A stretch of DNA of 64,000 nt, taken from Flavobacterium psychrophilum. GTDB lineage: Bacteria; Bacteroidota; Bacteroidia; Flavobacteriales; Flavobacteriaceae. Within the stretch, counting starts at the first letter, position 1. Each line of letters starts with the position of its first letter. Below the pieces are notes generated by a model that worked only from the letters and a program-made list of their open reading frames with translations, was not told the DNA's origin and searched no databases. This document shows, piece after piece, positions 18,602-27,236 of the stretch. Location of the stretch: positions 12,388-76,387 of the forward strand of contig CAMAWT010000013.1 in assembly GCA_945862065.1 (NCBI GenBank), in the 5' to 3' direction. The position numbers were made by a program, and so were the translations under genes.

Positions 18602-18716
18602 TCCGCAAAGTCTCCCGACTTTGCGGAACATTTGATACTTTCAATTTTTCATTTGTTTTCACTGAAACTCTTTCTAATTTTTTATTTTACATCAAAGTCA
18701 GGAGACTTTGCGGAGC
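18602..18716. repeat. Hairpin and related half-site with core GACTTTGCGGA
   Basis: TCCGCAAAGTC (18602-18612) pairs perfectly with GACTTTGCGGA (18617-18627). The same core returns at 18704-18714. Together with neighbouring repeats these fill the 477-bp gap 18527-19003, which holds no convincing gene. Confidence 0.55.
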
Positions 18717-18759
18717 GAAGTGTAACTTTAGCATGTGCAACTTCAAACAACGCATCGGT

Positions 18760-18792
18760 AACCCTGTCAGGGTTTTGAACCCTGACAGGGTT
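18760..18792. repeat. Perfect 15-bp inverted repeat, AACCCTGTCAGGGTT
   Basis: Arms 18760-18774 and 18778-18792 are exact complements around a TTG loop, and each arm is itself nearly palindromic (ACCCTG/CAGGGT). No T run follows, so it is not a standard terminator. Confidence 0.7.
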
Positions 18793-18827
18793 GGATAATA
18801 AACCTTAATAACCTTTCAACAAAAATT

Positions 18828-18956
18828 CAACTGAAAAACTACTTGTCATTTGTAGCCCTGATGGAAGCGGCATCCTCTTGTGTAGCGTCAGCGGAGCAAG
18901 AGATATAGCGAACAGCAGGACAAAATGTCAATAGAAACGAGATGGTGTGCTTCTAA
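18828..18956 (+). repeat. Dispersed intergenic hairpin repeat, copy B
   Basis: It has the CAACTGAAAAAC start, TAGCCCTGATGGAAGCGG, stem CTCTTG (18875-18880) with CAAGAG (18897-18902), and the GTGTGCTTCTAA end. It is nearly identical to copy A in its first two thirds. Confidence 0.8.
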
Positions 18957-18973
18957 TTTTGGGTAAAATAAAC

Positions 18974-18981
18974 TAACTTTG
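18974..18981 (+). promoter_or_regulatory. -7 box for the DMT transporter gene
   Basis: TAACTTTG matches TAnnTTTG and lies 22 bp before the start codon, just outside the repeat. A TTG at 18959-18961 is nearer than the usual spacing. Confidence 0.4.
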
Positions 18982-19003
18982 TGGACTTATATTTTTAATA
19001 AAA

Positions 19004-19912
19004 ATGACATCAAACAACAGTTTAAAAGGAGTTATTCTTGTTGCACTTGGCGCCTCCAGTTACGGGATGCTTGCGACTTTTGTGAAACTGGCTTATAAAG
19101 AAAATTATACCACGGCAGAAATAACCACTTCCCAATTTGTTTTAGGAATTTTAGGCATTTTAATTGTGAATTTTTATCAGCAAAAAAACGGTTCAAAAGC
19201 AAGTAAAAAAGCTACCAACAAAAATATTTTTCATTTAATTCTTGCCGGTACATCACTCGGAATGACTAGTGTATTTTATTATTTATGTGTAAAATATATT
19301 GATGTTTCAATTGCTATTGTGTTACTGATGCAAACCGTTTGGGTGGGGGTGCTTTTGGAATGGATTTTGGATAAAAAGAAACCCTCATTACAAAAAGTAA
19401 TTGCTGTTTTTATCGTTTTAATCGGTACTTTGATGGCTACAAATTTGATTGAAAATAATAATTCAGTAGATATTAGAGGTCTGTTTTGGGGATTGTTATC
19501 GGCAATGTCGTTTACAACGACCATGTTTACAGCTAACAGGATTGCAACTGGAGTTTCACCTTCAAAACGTAGCTTGTTTATGCTTATTGGTGGGGCTATT
19601 ATTGTATTCACTTTTGGTATATTTACCCAGCATACTCCTTTCAATTTTATTATTTTCTGGAAATGGGGCATTGCTTTATCGTTATTCGGAACCATCATTC
19701 CGCCTCTTTTAATGAATAAAGGTTTTCCAATTACTGGAATCGGACTGGGAAGCATCATTTCTGCTCTCGAATTACCTGTTTCGGTACTAATGGCTTATTT
19801 CTTATTAGATGAAAAAATAATATTTATTCAATGGATGGGAATTCTTCTTATATTAGTTGCGATTATTATGATGAATCGAAAATTTCCTTTTTTATCCGAT
19901 AAAAGCAACTAA
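19004..19912 (+). CDS. EamA/DMT-superfamily permease
   Basis: A 302-residue inner-membrane transporter with ten predicted helices in two homologous halves of about five each, the EamA pattern. The first half has GASSYGMLATFVKLAY, the second GLLSAMSFTTTMFTANRIA; the last helices contain the usual LELPVSVLMAYFLLDEK motif. Family members export amino acids, metabolites or drugs; the substrate cannot be inferred. It is followed after 4 bp by alkB, so the two are probably cotranscribed, though no functional link is evident. Confidence 0.88.
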   Translation: MTSNNSLKGVILVALGASSYGMLATFVKLAYKENYTTAEITTSQFVLGILGILIVNFYQQKNGSKASKKATNKNIFHLILAGTSLGMTSVFYYLCVKYIDVSIAIVLLMQTVWVGVLLEWILDKKKPSLQKVIAVFIVLIGTLMATNLIENNNSVDIRGLFWGLLSAMSFTTTMFTANRIATGVSPSKRSLFMLIGGAIIVFTFGIFTQHTPFNFIIFWKWGIALSLFGTIIPPLLMNKGFPITGIGLGSIISALELPVSVLMAYFLLDEKIIFIQWMGILLILVAIIMMNRKFPFLSDKSN

Positions 19913-19916
19913 AAAC

Positions 19917-20516
19917 ATGACACTCTTTCCATCTGAAAAAATAGTCTTTGATTTACCTCAAGCTGAAGTTGAATACTATCCTAATTTCTTAAATACAGAA
20001 ACTGCAAATATGCTTTTCAATAGATTGTTACATGAAGTTCCTTGGCAACAAGATGACATTGTGGTTTATGGTAAAACACATCAACAACCCAGACTTACAG
20101 CATTGTATGGAAATGAAGGAAAACCATACGCTTATTCGAATATTGTAATGCAACCACACATTTGGAATAGTTTGCTTACTTATATTAAGGAAGAAGTTGA
20201 AATGGTTTGTAATGCTTCTTTTACAACCGTTTTATTAAATTTATATAGAAATGGAAAAGACAGTAATGGATGGCATGCCGACAATGAAAAAGAATTAGGT
20301 AGAAACCCTGTAATTGCTTCTTTGAGTTTGGGAGCTCCTCGAATGTTTCACTTAAAACACAATACCGAGAATGATTTACGCCAACGAATTGTATTAGAAA
20401 ATGGAAGTTTGTTACTTATGAAAGGCGAAACACAACATTTTTGGAAACATCAAATTCCAAAAACAGCACAAGAAATTGGACCAAGAATTAATCTAACCTT
20501 TCGTATTATTAAGTAA
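19917..20516 (+). CDS. alkB: AlkB-family 2-oxoglutarate/Fe(II) dioxygenase
   Basis: Direct-reversal repair enzyme that removes alkyl groups such as 1-methyladenine and 3-methylcytosine from DNA or RNA. The iron site HxD is H120-D122 in GWHADNE, the distal histidine lies in TQHFWKH, and the 2-oxoglutarate arginines are in PRINLTFR at the C-terminus. The substrate-lid segment PRLTALYG is also present. The 199-residue length fits the short AlkB/ALKBH2-like forms common in Bacteroidota. It follows the permease by 4 bp. Confidence 0.9.
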   Translation: MTLFPSEKIVFDLPQAEVEYYPNFLNTETANMLFNRLLHEVPWQQDDIVVYGKTHQQPRLTALYGNEGKPYAYSNIVMQPHIWNSLLTYIKEEVEMVCNASFTTVLLNLYRNGKDSNGWHADNEKELGRNPVIASLSLGAPRMFHLKHNTENDLRQRIVLENGSLLLMKGETQHFWKHQIPKTAQEIGPRINLTFRIIK

Positions 20517-20642
20517 ATGACATAATTATAACAAGTTTTAAAAAAAAAGCATAAATTTTAGAAAGTAATTATTTTTTTTATTAATATTGAAATATAATTA
20601 AAAAACCAAATAGTAATAACCAAAAATTATGCTTTTAGACTA

Positions 20643-20921
20643 ATGAAAAAAGGTAAAAGAAAAGCACTAAGTCAGGATGATTTAGAACGATTAATCACTA
20701 TGGCACAAGAGGAAAAAAAACCTTTTGAAGCTATTAAAGCTGAATTTCAAATTCCGGAAACGGAAGTAAATGAAATTATGAAAAAACGCTTATCGAAAGA
20801 TAATTTTGAACTTTGGAAAAAGAAAGTAGCGGCAAGCAAACCAAAGCCAAAACCCGCTGTAATTGATGATTTTGACGAAGATTTGGATGGGAAATATTAC
20901 TTAAAAAATAAATTTGATTAA
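20643..20921 (+). CDS. DUF2805/TIGR03643 family small protein
   Basis: A 92-residue basic protein with a helix-turn-helix-like first half (LSQDDLERLITMAQEEKKPF, then IPETEVNEIMKKRLSKDNFELWKKKV) and a proline/lysine linker ending in an acidic DDFDEDLDGKYY segment. It matches my memory of the TIGR03643/DUF2805 family, of unknown function and mostly found in Bacteroidota and marine bacteria; a nucleic-acid-binding role is plausible but unproven. Monocistronic: 126 bp from alkB, followed by a hairpin. Confidence 0.75.
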   Translation: MKKGKRKALSQDDLERLITMAQEEKKPFEAIKAEFQIPETEVNEIMKKRLSKDNFELWKKKVAASKPKPKPAVIDDFDEDLDGKYYLKNKFD

Positions 20922-20932
20922 AAAAAAGATAC

Positions 20933-20960
20933 GGCTTTTGATATTTCAAGAGCCTTTTTT
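20933..20960 (+). terminator. Terminator of the DUF2805 gene
   Basis: GGCTTTTGA (20933-20941) pairs imperfectly with TTCAAGAGCC (20945-20954), followed by six T. Confidence 0.6.
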
Positions 20961-21016
20961 GTACCAATTTGTAACTCTTTTAAACTTATTGCGTATAATC
21001 AATAAAACTAGGTAAA

Positions 21017-21955
21017 ATGAAAAAAATCAAATGGTTGATATTGTTGTTTGCAATAAGCATATCTGCTCAGGAAAACAAATGGACTACGCAAGAAATTACG
21101 ATTGATACCGAATTAAATGGAACGCTTTTCAAAGCTAACGTCGATCAAAAAAAACCAATACTTGCTATAATTATATCTGGGTCGGGCCCAACAAACAGAA
21201 GCGGCAATCAGCCAGGAGTGCACAACAACTCATTGAAGTATCTTGCTCAAGGATTAGCAAATAAAGGTATTTCCGTATTTAGTTTTGATAAAAGAGCGAT
21301 TGCTCAAATAATATCAGGCAAAACCGATGAATCTAAAATGGTTTTTGAAGATAATTCTACTGATGTTAATCAAATAGTTTCTTATTTTAAAGAATCAAAA
21401 GAATATTCCAAAATAGTTTTAATTGGACATAGTGAAGGTTCGCTCATTGGGATGATGTCGGCTTCAAAAAACGTAGATGGATTTGTTTCAATTGCAGGAC
21501 CCGGAAGACCTTTTGATGAACTATTAAATGAACAAATTGCCAAACAATATCCAAAAAGCGCAGCCATAACTAAAACTAATTTAGACATATTAAAATCAGG
21601 TAAAACGTTTGATTGCATTTCGGAAAGCCCAATAATAAAAAGTCTTTTTAGAAATAGTGTTCAAAATTATCTAATTTCTTGGATAAAAATAAACCCGCAA
21701 TTAGAAATAAAAAAACTACACATTCCGATTTTATTAATAAATGGAACTGCAGATTTGCAAGTATCTGAAAATGAAGCCAAAATTTTAAAAGCAGCACAAC
21801 CAAAGGCTGAATTAGTTATCATAAACAAAATGAACCATGTCTTGAAAATAATTGAAGGAGAAGAATCTGAAAACAAAGCGTCCTACAACAATCCTAAACT
21901 TCCCGTTGCACCAGAATTGATTGCATCTATTTCCGAATTCATTTCAAAAATGTAA
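21017..21955 (+). CDS. Exported alpha/beta hydrolase
   Basis: The 312-residue protein begins with a signal peptide (IKWLILLFAISISAQ) and has the serine-hydrolase fold. The nucleophile elbow is GHSEGS (S139); the acid is probably the aspartate in NGTADLQV and the histidine that of MNHVLK. An oxyanion-type SGSGPTNRSGNQ stretch comes early, as in secreted esterase/peptidase-like members of the S9/S33-type group. The substrate is unknown: esterase or peptidase activity are both possible. It is followed after 46 bp by the M61 peptidase, perhaps as a small secreted-hydrolase unit. Confidence 0.85.
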   Translation: MKKIKWLILLFAISISAQENKWTTQEITIDTELNGTLFKANVDQKKPILAIIISGSGPTNRSGNQPGVHNNSLKYLAQGLANKGISVFSFDKRAIAQIISGKTDESKMVFEDNSTDVNQIVSYFKESKEYSKIVLIGHSEGSLIGMMSASKNVDGFVSIAGPGRPFDELLNEQIAKQYPKSAAITKTNLDILKSGKTFDCISESPIIKSLFRNSVQNYLISWIKINPQLEIKKLHIPILLINGTADLQVSENEAKILKAAQPKAELVIINKMNHVLKIIEGEESENKASYNNPKLPVAPELIASISEFISKM

Positions 21956-22001
21956 CAAATTTGAAATACCAAAGTCTTATATCTAACAAAATTATATTAA
22001 A

Positions 22002-23864
22002 ATGAAAAAAATCTTTTTTACTCTTGTTTTGACAACAACATTAATAGGTTGTAAAACCAATTCCATAGTCAGCAATTCCCAAAAACCAGATCAAGTTAAC
22101 GTATCGATTGATTTGAATACCATCGTCGATGATAAAGTAATGGTTGTTATACATGCTCCAATAATTACATCTGCTGAGATTACCTTTCATTTACCAAAAA
22201 TTATTCCAGGAACCTATTCTGAAGATAATTACGGAACACAAATTGAACAATTAAAAGCATTCAATACAAAAGGCAAAGAGCTCATTGTTTCTAAAATAGA
22301 TGATAATTCGTGGCGTATTAAAAACGCAACTGCTTTAGACAAAATAACGTATTATGTAAATGATACTTTTGACAGTGAAAAAGGAGGCGGTTTTGGAAAA
22401 GAAGATATTTTTTCTCCTGCTGGTACAAATATCGATGAAGGAAAAAACTTCATGGTAAACAACCACGGGTTTGTTGGTTATTTTGCTAACAAAACGGACC
22501 TTCCCTACTCCATGACTATATTGCATCCTGAAACTCTTTTTGGAGCCACTTCACTAATTGATAATGATCAAAGTGCAACATCAGATGTTTTTAATGCAAC
22601 CAGATATAACGAATTGATTGACAACCCAATTATGTATTCAAAACCAGATTACACTTCGTTTACAGTCGATGGTATGGAAATACTTTTTAGTGTGTATTCA
22701 CCCTCAGGGAAACACACGGCAAAAGCACTTTCGGCAGATTTAGAAAAAATGATGCGTGCACAAAAGAAATTTTTAGGACCTATTAATGGTAATAAAAAAT
22801 ATACTGTTCTATTGTATTTATCAGACATGAAGAAAAAAGATGCCAAAGGCTTTGGAGCATTAGAACACAACACGTCAACAACCGTCGTTTTTCCGGAAAT
22901 GATGCCGTCTTCAGCACTAGGGAAACAAATAATTGATGTGGTTTCTCACGAATTTTTTCATATTGTAACACCTTTAAGTGTGCATTCAAATGAAATACAT
23001 TATTTCGATTTTACGTCTCCAAAAATGTCAAAACACTTGTGGATGTATGAAGGCGTTACAGAATATTTTGCTAATTTATTTCAAGTAAATCAAGGATTGA
23101 TTACAGAAACGGCTTTTTATAATAGAATGATTGGTAAAATTGAAAATGCGAAAAACATGAATGACACCATGTCATTTACAGAGATGAGTGCCAACGTATT
23201 AAAGCCACCCTACAAAGATCAGTATTTGAATGTGTATGAAAAAGGAGCCTTGATTGCTATGTGTATTGACATCGAAATAAGAGAAAAGAGTAACGGACAA
23301 AGAGGAATTTTAGATTTAATGCAAAAATTATCGAACGAATATGGCTCTAAAAAACCATTCTCTGATGACGAACTTTTTGATAAAATTACCCAACTTACGT
23401 ACCCGGAAGTGGGACAATTTTTAACAAAATATGTATCTGGAACTACTCCAATTCCTTATGAATACTACGCTGAAAAAGTGGGGGTAGCAAAAGGTAAAAT
23501 TAAAAAAGCATCCAATCCGTTTTTAAACGGAAAAGAACCAGTTGTTACCATCAATCAATCAACAAAAGAAATAGTGATTCGTCCAAATGTAACTTTAGGA
23601 AGCTGCTTAACTAAACTAGGTTTGCAATCTGATGATACCCTTCTTGCTATAAATGGAGTTACTTATACTCTTGATACCGTTTATGATATGATGACTTCTG
23701 TACAAGAATGGAAAGAGGGTCAGACCATTACCATCAAAATAAAACGAAATGGCAAAGAGCAAACTCTAACAGGAACTGCACAAATTACGTATAACGAAAC
23801 CGAGGGATATCAAGTGACAAATCCAACTAAACAATCTTTAAACGATGCTTGGCTGAAAGGATAA
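22002..23864 (+). CDS. M61-family metallopeptidase (glycyl aminopeptidase type) lipoprotein
   Basis: The 620-residue protein has a lipoprotein signal ending in LIGC (Cys17). The N-terminal half is the beta-rich M61 domain; the zinc motif HEFFH is at 316-320, with the downstream glutamate in YEGVTEYFA near 348. A PDZ domain occupies about 520-600 (LGLQSDDTLLAINGVTY). M61 enzymes remove N-terminal glycine or alanine and work outside the cytoplasm; here the protein is probably outer-membrane bound. A hairpin terminator follows at once. Confidence 0.9.
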   Translation: MKKIFFTLVLTTTLIGCKTNSIVSNSQKPDQVNVSIDLNTIVDDKVMVVIHAPIITSAEITFHLPKIIPGTYSEDNYGTQIEQLKAFNTKGKELIVSKIDDNSWRIKNATALDKITYYVNDTFDSEKGGGFGKEDIFSPAGTNIDEGKNFMVNNHGFVGYFANKTDLPYSMTILHPETLFGATSLIDNDQSATSDVFNATRYNELIDNPIMYSKPDYTSFTVDGMEILFSVYSPSGKHTAKALSADLEKMMRAQKKFLGPINGNKKYTVLLYLSDMKKKDAKGFGALEHNTSTTVVFPEMMPSSALGKQIIDVVSHEFFHIVTPLSVHSNEIHYFDFTSPKMSKHLWMYEGVTEYFANLFQVNQGLITETAFYNRMIGKIENAKNMNDTMSFTEMSANVLKPPYKDQYLNVYEKGALIAMCIDIEIREKSNGQRGILDLMQKLSNEYGSKKPFSDDELFDKITQLTYPEVGQFLTKYVSGTTPIPYEYYAEKVGVAKGKIKKASNPFLNGKEPVVTINQSTKEIVIRPNVTLGSCLTKLGLQSDDTLLAINGVTYTLDTVYDMMTSVQEWKEGQTITIKIKRNGKEQTLTGTAQITYNETEGYQVTNPTKQSLNDAWLKG

Positions 23865-23880
23865 AAAAATTCCAGATATT

Positions 23881-23918
23881 AAATCCTCAATTTGTTCTAA
23901 ATTGAGGATTTTTTTTAT
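23881..23918 (+). terminator. Terminator of the M61 peptidase gene
   Basis: Perfect 13-bp stem AAATCCTCAATTT (23881-23893) with 23899-23911, 5-base loop, then a T run. Confidence 0.88.
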
Positions 23919-23953
23919 TATTTTGCCAAAAATAAACTTAACCAAAAACACTC

Positions 23954-24667
23954 ATGCAAAAAATTGCCCTTTCTATTGTTGCTACCCTATTTTTAGTAGC
24001 ATGCACCGAAAAAAAATCAGATAAGAACTTACAAATCACAGGTTATATCAAAGGATTTACAAAAGGAACATTATATATCCAAAAAATTAAAGACTCAACA
24101 TTAGTAGCTTTAGATACTATTGAAATTAATGGTGATTCACATTTTACAAGTGACTTAGACATTCAATCACCAGAAATGTTGTACCTTTTTATAGACAGAG
24201 GCGAGAGCAACTCGATAGACAATAACCTTTTGTTTTTTGCAGAACCAGGAAAAATAAATATCGAAACATCATTGAATTATTTCACCTCTGATGCTAAAAT
24301 AACTGGATCAAAAAATCAAGAATTATATGACGAATACAAATATGTAGCTTCTAAATATGTGGATAAAAATTTAGATTTGTTAAACAAAAAATTTAAAGCC
24401 TACAAAGACAAAAATGATGCTGAAGTCAACAAAATAAACAAACAACAAGATGATATTACAAAGAGTAAATACCTTTATGCAACCAATTTTGCAGTAAATC
24501 ATTCTGATTACGATATTGCTCCTTATATCGCTCTTTCAGAAATTTACGATATCAACATGAAGTTTCTTGACACCATAGATAAATCGATGACTCCAAGTGT
24601 ATCCAAATCATTGTATGGACAGAAACTAAAAGAGTTAATAAAGGAACGAAAAGCTTTAGAAAAATAA
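23954..24667 (+). CDS. DUF4369 lipoprotein
   Basis: A 237-residue lipoprotein (signal ending LVACTEK, Cys17) whose N-terminal half is the DUF4369 beta-sandwich (ITGYIKGFTKGTLYIQKIKDSTLVALDTIEI), followed by a helical, lysine-rich C-terminal half. In Bacteroidota DUF4369 is often fused to a thioredoxin-like domain; here no CxxC and no thioredoxin fold follow, so the redox part is absent. Likely exposed in the periplasm or outer membrane; function unknown. It converges with the capsule locus at a shared terminator. Confidence 0.85.
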   Translation: MQKIALSIVATLFLVACTEKKSDKNLQITGYIKGFTKGTLYIQKIKDSTLVALDTIEINGDSHFTSDLDIQSPEMLYLFIDRGESNSIDNNLLFFAEPGKINIETSLNYFTSDAKITGSKNQELYDEYKYVASKYVDKNLDLLNKKFKAYKDKNDAEVNKINKQQDDITKSKYLYATNFAVNHSDYDIAPYIALSEIYDINMKFLDTIDKSMTPSVSKSLYGQKLKELIKERKALEK

Positions 24668-24694
24668 ATAAAATTCCTCCTTAAAAATAATAAT

Positions 24695-24730
24695 GCCCCA
24701 AAAAGTTAGACACTAATTGGGGCTTTTTTT
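24695..24730. terminator. Shared terminator between the DUF4369 gene and the capsule locus
   Basis: GCCCCAA (24695-24701) pairs with TTGGGGC (24717-24723), followed by seven T on the plus strand. The flanking genes converge, but the minus-strand side has a less clean T run. Confidence 0.7.
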
Positions 24731-24840
24731 GTCAAATATACCTAGATTTAAAAACAATCTATCATCTCCAATTGATACAAAACTTTAATTAGTTTCTTGC
24801 ACAAAAGCCACAATTCAAAAATTACTGTTTATATCTGGAT

Positions 24841-27231
24841 TTACTTTCTTAATTTTCGCAAGTACTTTTTTATTTTGTGAAACCTTGTTACATTATTCTT
24901 GTTTTCATCACTGCTATATCCATAGCCGTATCCATAATTATAGGAATAACGATAGGAGTATCCATACCCATAACCTTTGTGATCACCTACGTTATTTAAA
25001 ATAATACCGATATTTTGAATATTATTCAACTTTTTAAGTTCAGATATATAGGCAAATAATTTTCGGTCTGTATAATTGGCGCGTGCTACATATAGAATAG
25101 CATCAGCTAGATGGGTTATCAAAGTTGTGTCAGTTACCAATAACGTTGGAGCCGTATCCACAATAATATAATCATAGTCCTTTTTCAATTCTTTTAGTAA
25201 CAATTCAAACCGACCATTAGATAATAATTCAGATGGATTTGGCGGAATGGTACCAGAGAAAATAACATCAAACTTTAAATTGTTGGAAATATCTTTGACT
25301 TTTATCTCTTCAATATTGACATCGGTATCATATAAAAAGTTGGCTACTCCTTTATAAACAGATCTATTCAAGTTTAATTGCTTGTGTAATTGCGGATTTC
25401 TTAAATCGGCACCTACTAAAACTACTTTTTTACTTAACGTAGATAGGGTAATTGCGGTATTGAGTGACACAAATGTTTTACCTTCTCCTTTGATGGTTGA
25501 TGTTACAAACAAAACCGAACCTTCATTGTTTTCTTTGATGGGAACAATAAAATTGATATTCGTTCTCAAAATTCTAAAGGCCTCTGACAAAACAGAACGA
25601 TCTAAGAAACGCACCAATTTGTTTTCAGAAGCTATAAATGGAATTTCGGCAATCACAGGTATGCTTGGAACAAGTGCTACTACATCTGCTTTGGTATGCA
25701 CTTTTGTATCAAACAGATAATAAATAAAAATAATACCAATTGGTACCAATAATCCTATTAAAAAAGCCGCTAAATAAATCATTTGTCGTTTCGGACTTAT
25801 AGGTGATTTGTTTACAATGGCAAAATCTATAATCTTGATAGACGGACTGGTAATTGCTAAATTAATAGATGCCTCTTCGCGTTTTTGAAGCAACAAAACA
25901 TATAATGTTTCTTTTATAGTTTGCTGTCTTTCGATAGAACGAATGGCCTTTTCTTTTCCTGGAACCGTACTGTATTTGGCACTTTCTTGCGATTTAATCT
26001 GACTTAACTGATTACGGTTCAACTGCAATACGTTTTGATATCCTTTAATTGAAGCCTTGATATTTTCTTTGACTTGAATGGCTGCTCTGGTTAATTCAGT
26101 CACCATTGGATTGGAATCGCCGGCAGAAATCAGTGCTTTATCTCTTTTTAAAATCAACTCATTATACGTACCAACCAAACCATTTACCTCAGCGTTATCA
26201 ATGCCAATATTAGCGGGTAGCACTTCAAGCTTTTTTGATTTATTGATTTCAGATGTCATTAAATTAGCCAACTCAATTTGAGCATTTGCTTTCACTAACT
26301 CTGATTGCGATTCATATTTTGTTTGCATAATTGCACCTGCATCACCTTCTAAAAAACTAATTTCATTAGATTGTTTAAAATTGGCTTTTTTTGCTTCTAT
26401 CGAATCCAATTCATTAAATAAATAAGCAAATCGATCATTTACAAAATCAATAGTTTTTTGCGACACTATTTGACGGTCTTTGATACCATCTACATCAAAT
26501 ACATCAATCAATTCATTTACAATCGCTTTAATTTTATCTGTATTTTGTCCATTTAAAGTTACGCTCAAAATCTCACTTTGCTTTCCAACATAATCGATTG
26601 CAAAACTAGATGCAATACTATTTACCACATCTTCGTGATTTGATAAGGTTACTTGATAGACAAAACCTACTATGCTTTTTAAACTGTTTGCATCTTTTAA
26701 AATAATTTTAAAGGGTACCTCAGCTTTAAAATTGGTTTGTCCAAATTTAAGTTCGGTTTCTGAACCTTTTAATTTATAGCCTTTTTCAGTTATTTCAAAA
26801 GTAAATGAAAACGTTTTGTCTTTGAGCGTTTCAAGATCTTCTGCCCAAACCACTTCAAAGGGTCTATCTGACCATAATTCAGTAGTTTTAAACTTACCTA
26901 AACTATTTACCGTAGTTGTTAAATTCAATTTATCAACCACCTGCGAAACGATTCGGGTTGACTTCATCACTTCCATTTCGTTTTCTAGATTGACTTTTCC
27001 TCTTCCAAAAATAGAAACAGCGTCTGTTGGTAATTTAAAAGCTGCATTAGAGTTATCCAAAATCTTGATTTTGGCTTGTGTTTGATAGACATTGTTTTCA
27101 TAACGCAGATAAACATAAGCAAAAGAAATGGATAGAACTATTCCAAATACAATCCAATACCAAAATGGAACGTATTTTAATATTTCATCTTTAATATTAA
27201 TGTCTTTGCTATTATTTTCAAATTGTTCCAT
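24841..27231 (-). CDS. wzc: Wzc-type polysaccharide copolymerase with tyrosine autokinase (BY-kinase)
   Basis: Inner-membrane protein that controls capsule polymerisation and export by cycling autophosphorylation. The 796 residues hold an N-terminal Wzz domain with membrane helix (about 25-45), a long periplasmic coiled-coil part (about 270-430), a second helix (about 485-505), and the cytoplasmic kinase: Walker A IKGEGKT (near 580), Walker A' LVGADLRNP and Walker B YIIVDTAP. The tail carries a dense tyrosine cluster (alternating Gly/Ser-Tyr, about 760-777), the autophosphorylation site. It is the last gene of the locus and follows wza by 5 bp. Confidence 0.95.
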   Translation of the reverse strand: MEQFENNSKDINIKDEILKYVPFWYWIVFGIVLSISFAYVYLRYENNVYQTQAKIKILDNSNAAFKLPTDAVSIFGRGKVNLENEMEVMKSTRIVSQVVDKLNLTTTVNSLGKFKTTELWSDRPFEVVWAEDLETLKDKTFSFTFEITEKGYKLKGSETELKFGQTNFKAEVPFKIILKDANSLKSIVGFVYQVTLSNHEDVVNSIASSFAIDYVGKQSEILSVTLNGQNTDKIKAIVNELIDVFDVDGIKDRQIVSQKTIDFVNDRFAYLFNELDSIEAKKANFKQSNEISFLEGDAGAIMQTKYESQSELVKANAQIELANLMTSEINKSKKLEVLPANIGIDNAEVNGLVGTYNELILKRDKALISAGDSNPMVTELTRAAIQVKENIKASIKGYQNVLQLNRNQLSQIKSQESAKYSTVPGKEKAIRSIERQQTIKETLYVLLLQKREEASINLAITSPSIKIIDFAIVNKSPISPKRQMIYLAAFLIGLLVPIGIIFIYYLFDTKVHTKADVVALVPSIPVIAEIPFIASENKLVRFLDRSVLSEAFRILRTNINFIVPIKENNEGSVLFVTSTIKGEGKTFVSLNTAITLSTLSKKVVLVGADLRNPQLHKQLNLNRSVYKGVANFLYDTDVNIEEIKVKDISNNLKFDVIFSGTIPPNPSELLSNGRFELLLKELKKDYDYIIVDTAPTLLVTDTTLITHLADAILYVARANYTDRKLFAYISELKKLNNIQNIGIILNNVGDHKGYGYGYSYRYSYNYGYGYGYSSDENKNNVTRFHKIKKYLRKLRK

Positions 27232-27236
27232 GGCGT

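Noticed and set aside
18572..18778. Plus-strand 68-codon frame after the toxin gene
   Set aside because: It spans repeat fragments and hairpins only.
23954..24667. Thioredoxin-like (TlpA) protein with DUF4369
   Set aside because: No CxxC motif or thioredoxin-like segment follows the DUF4369 part.
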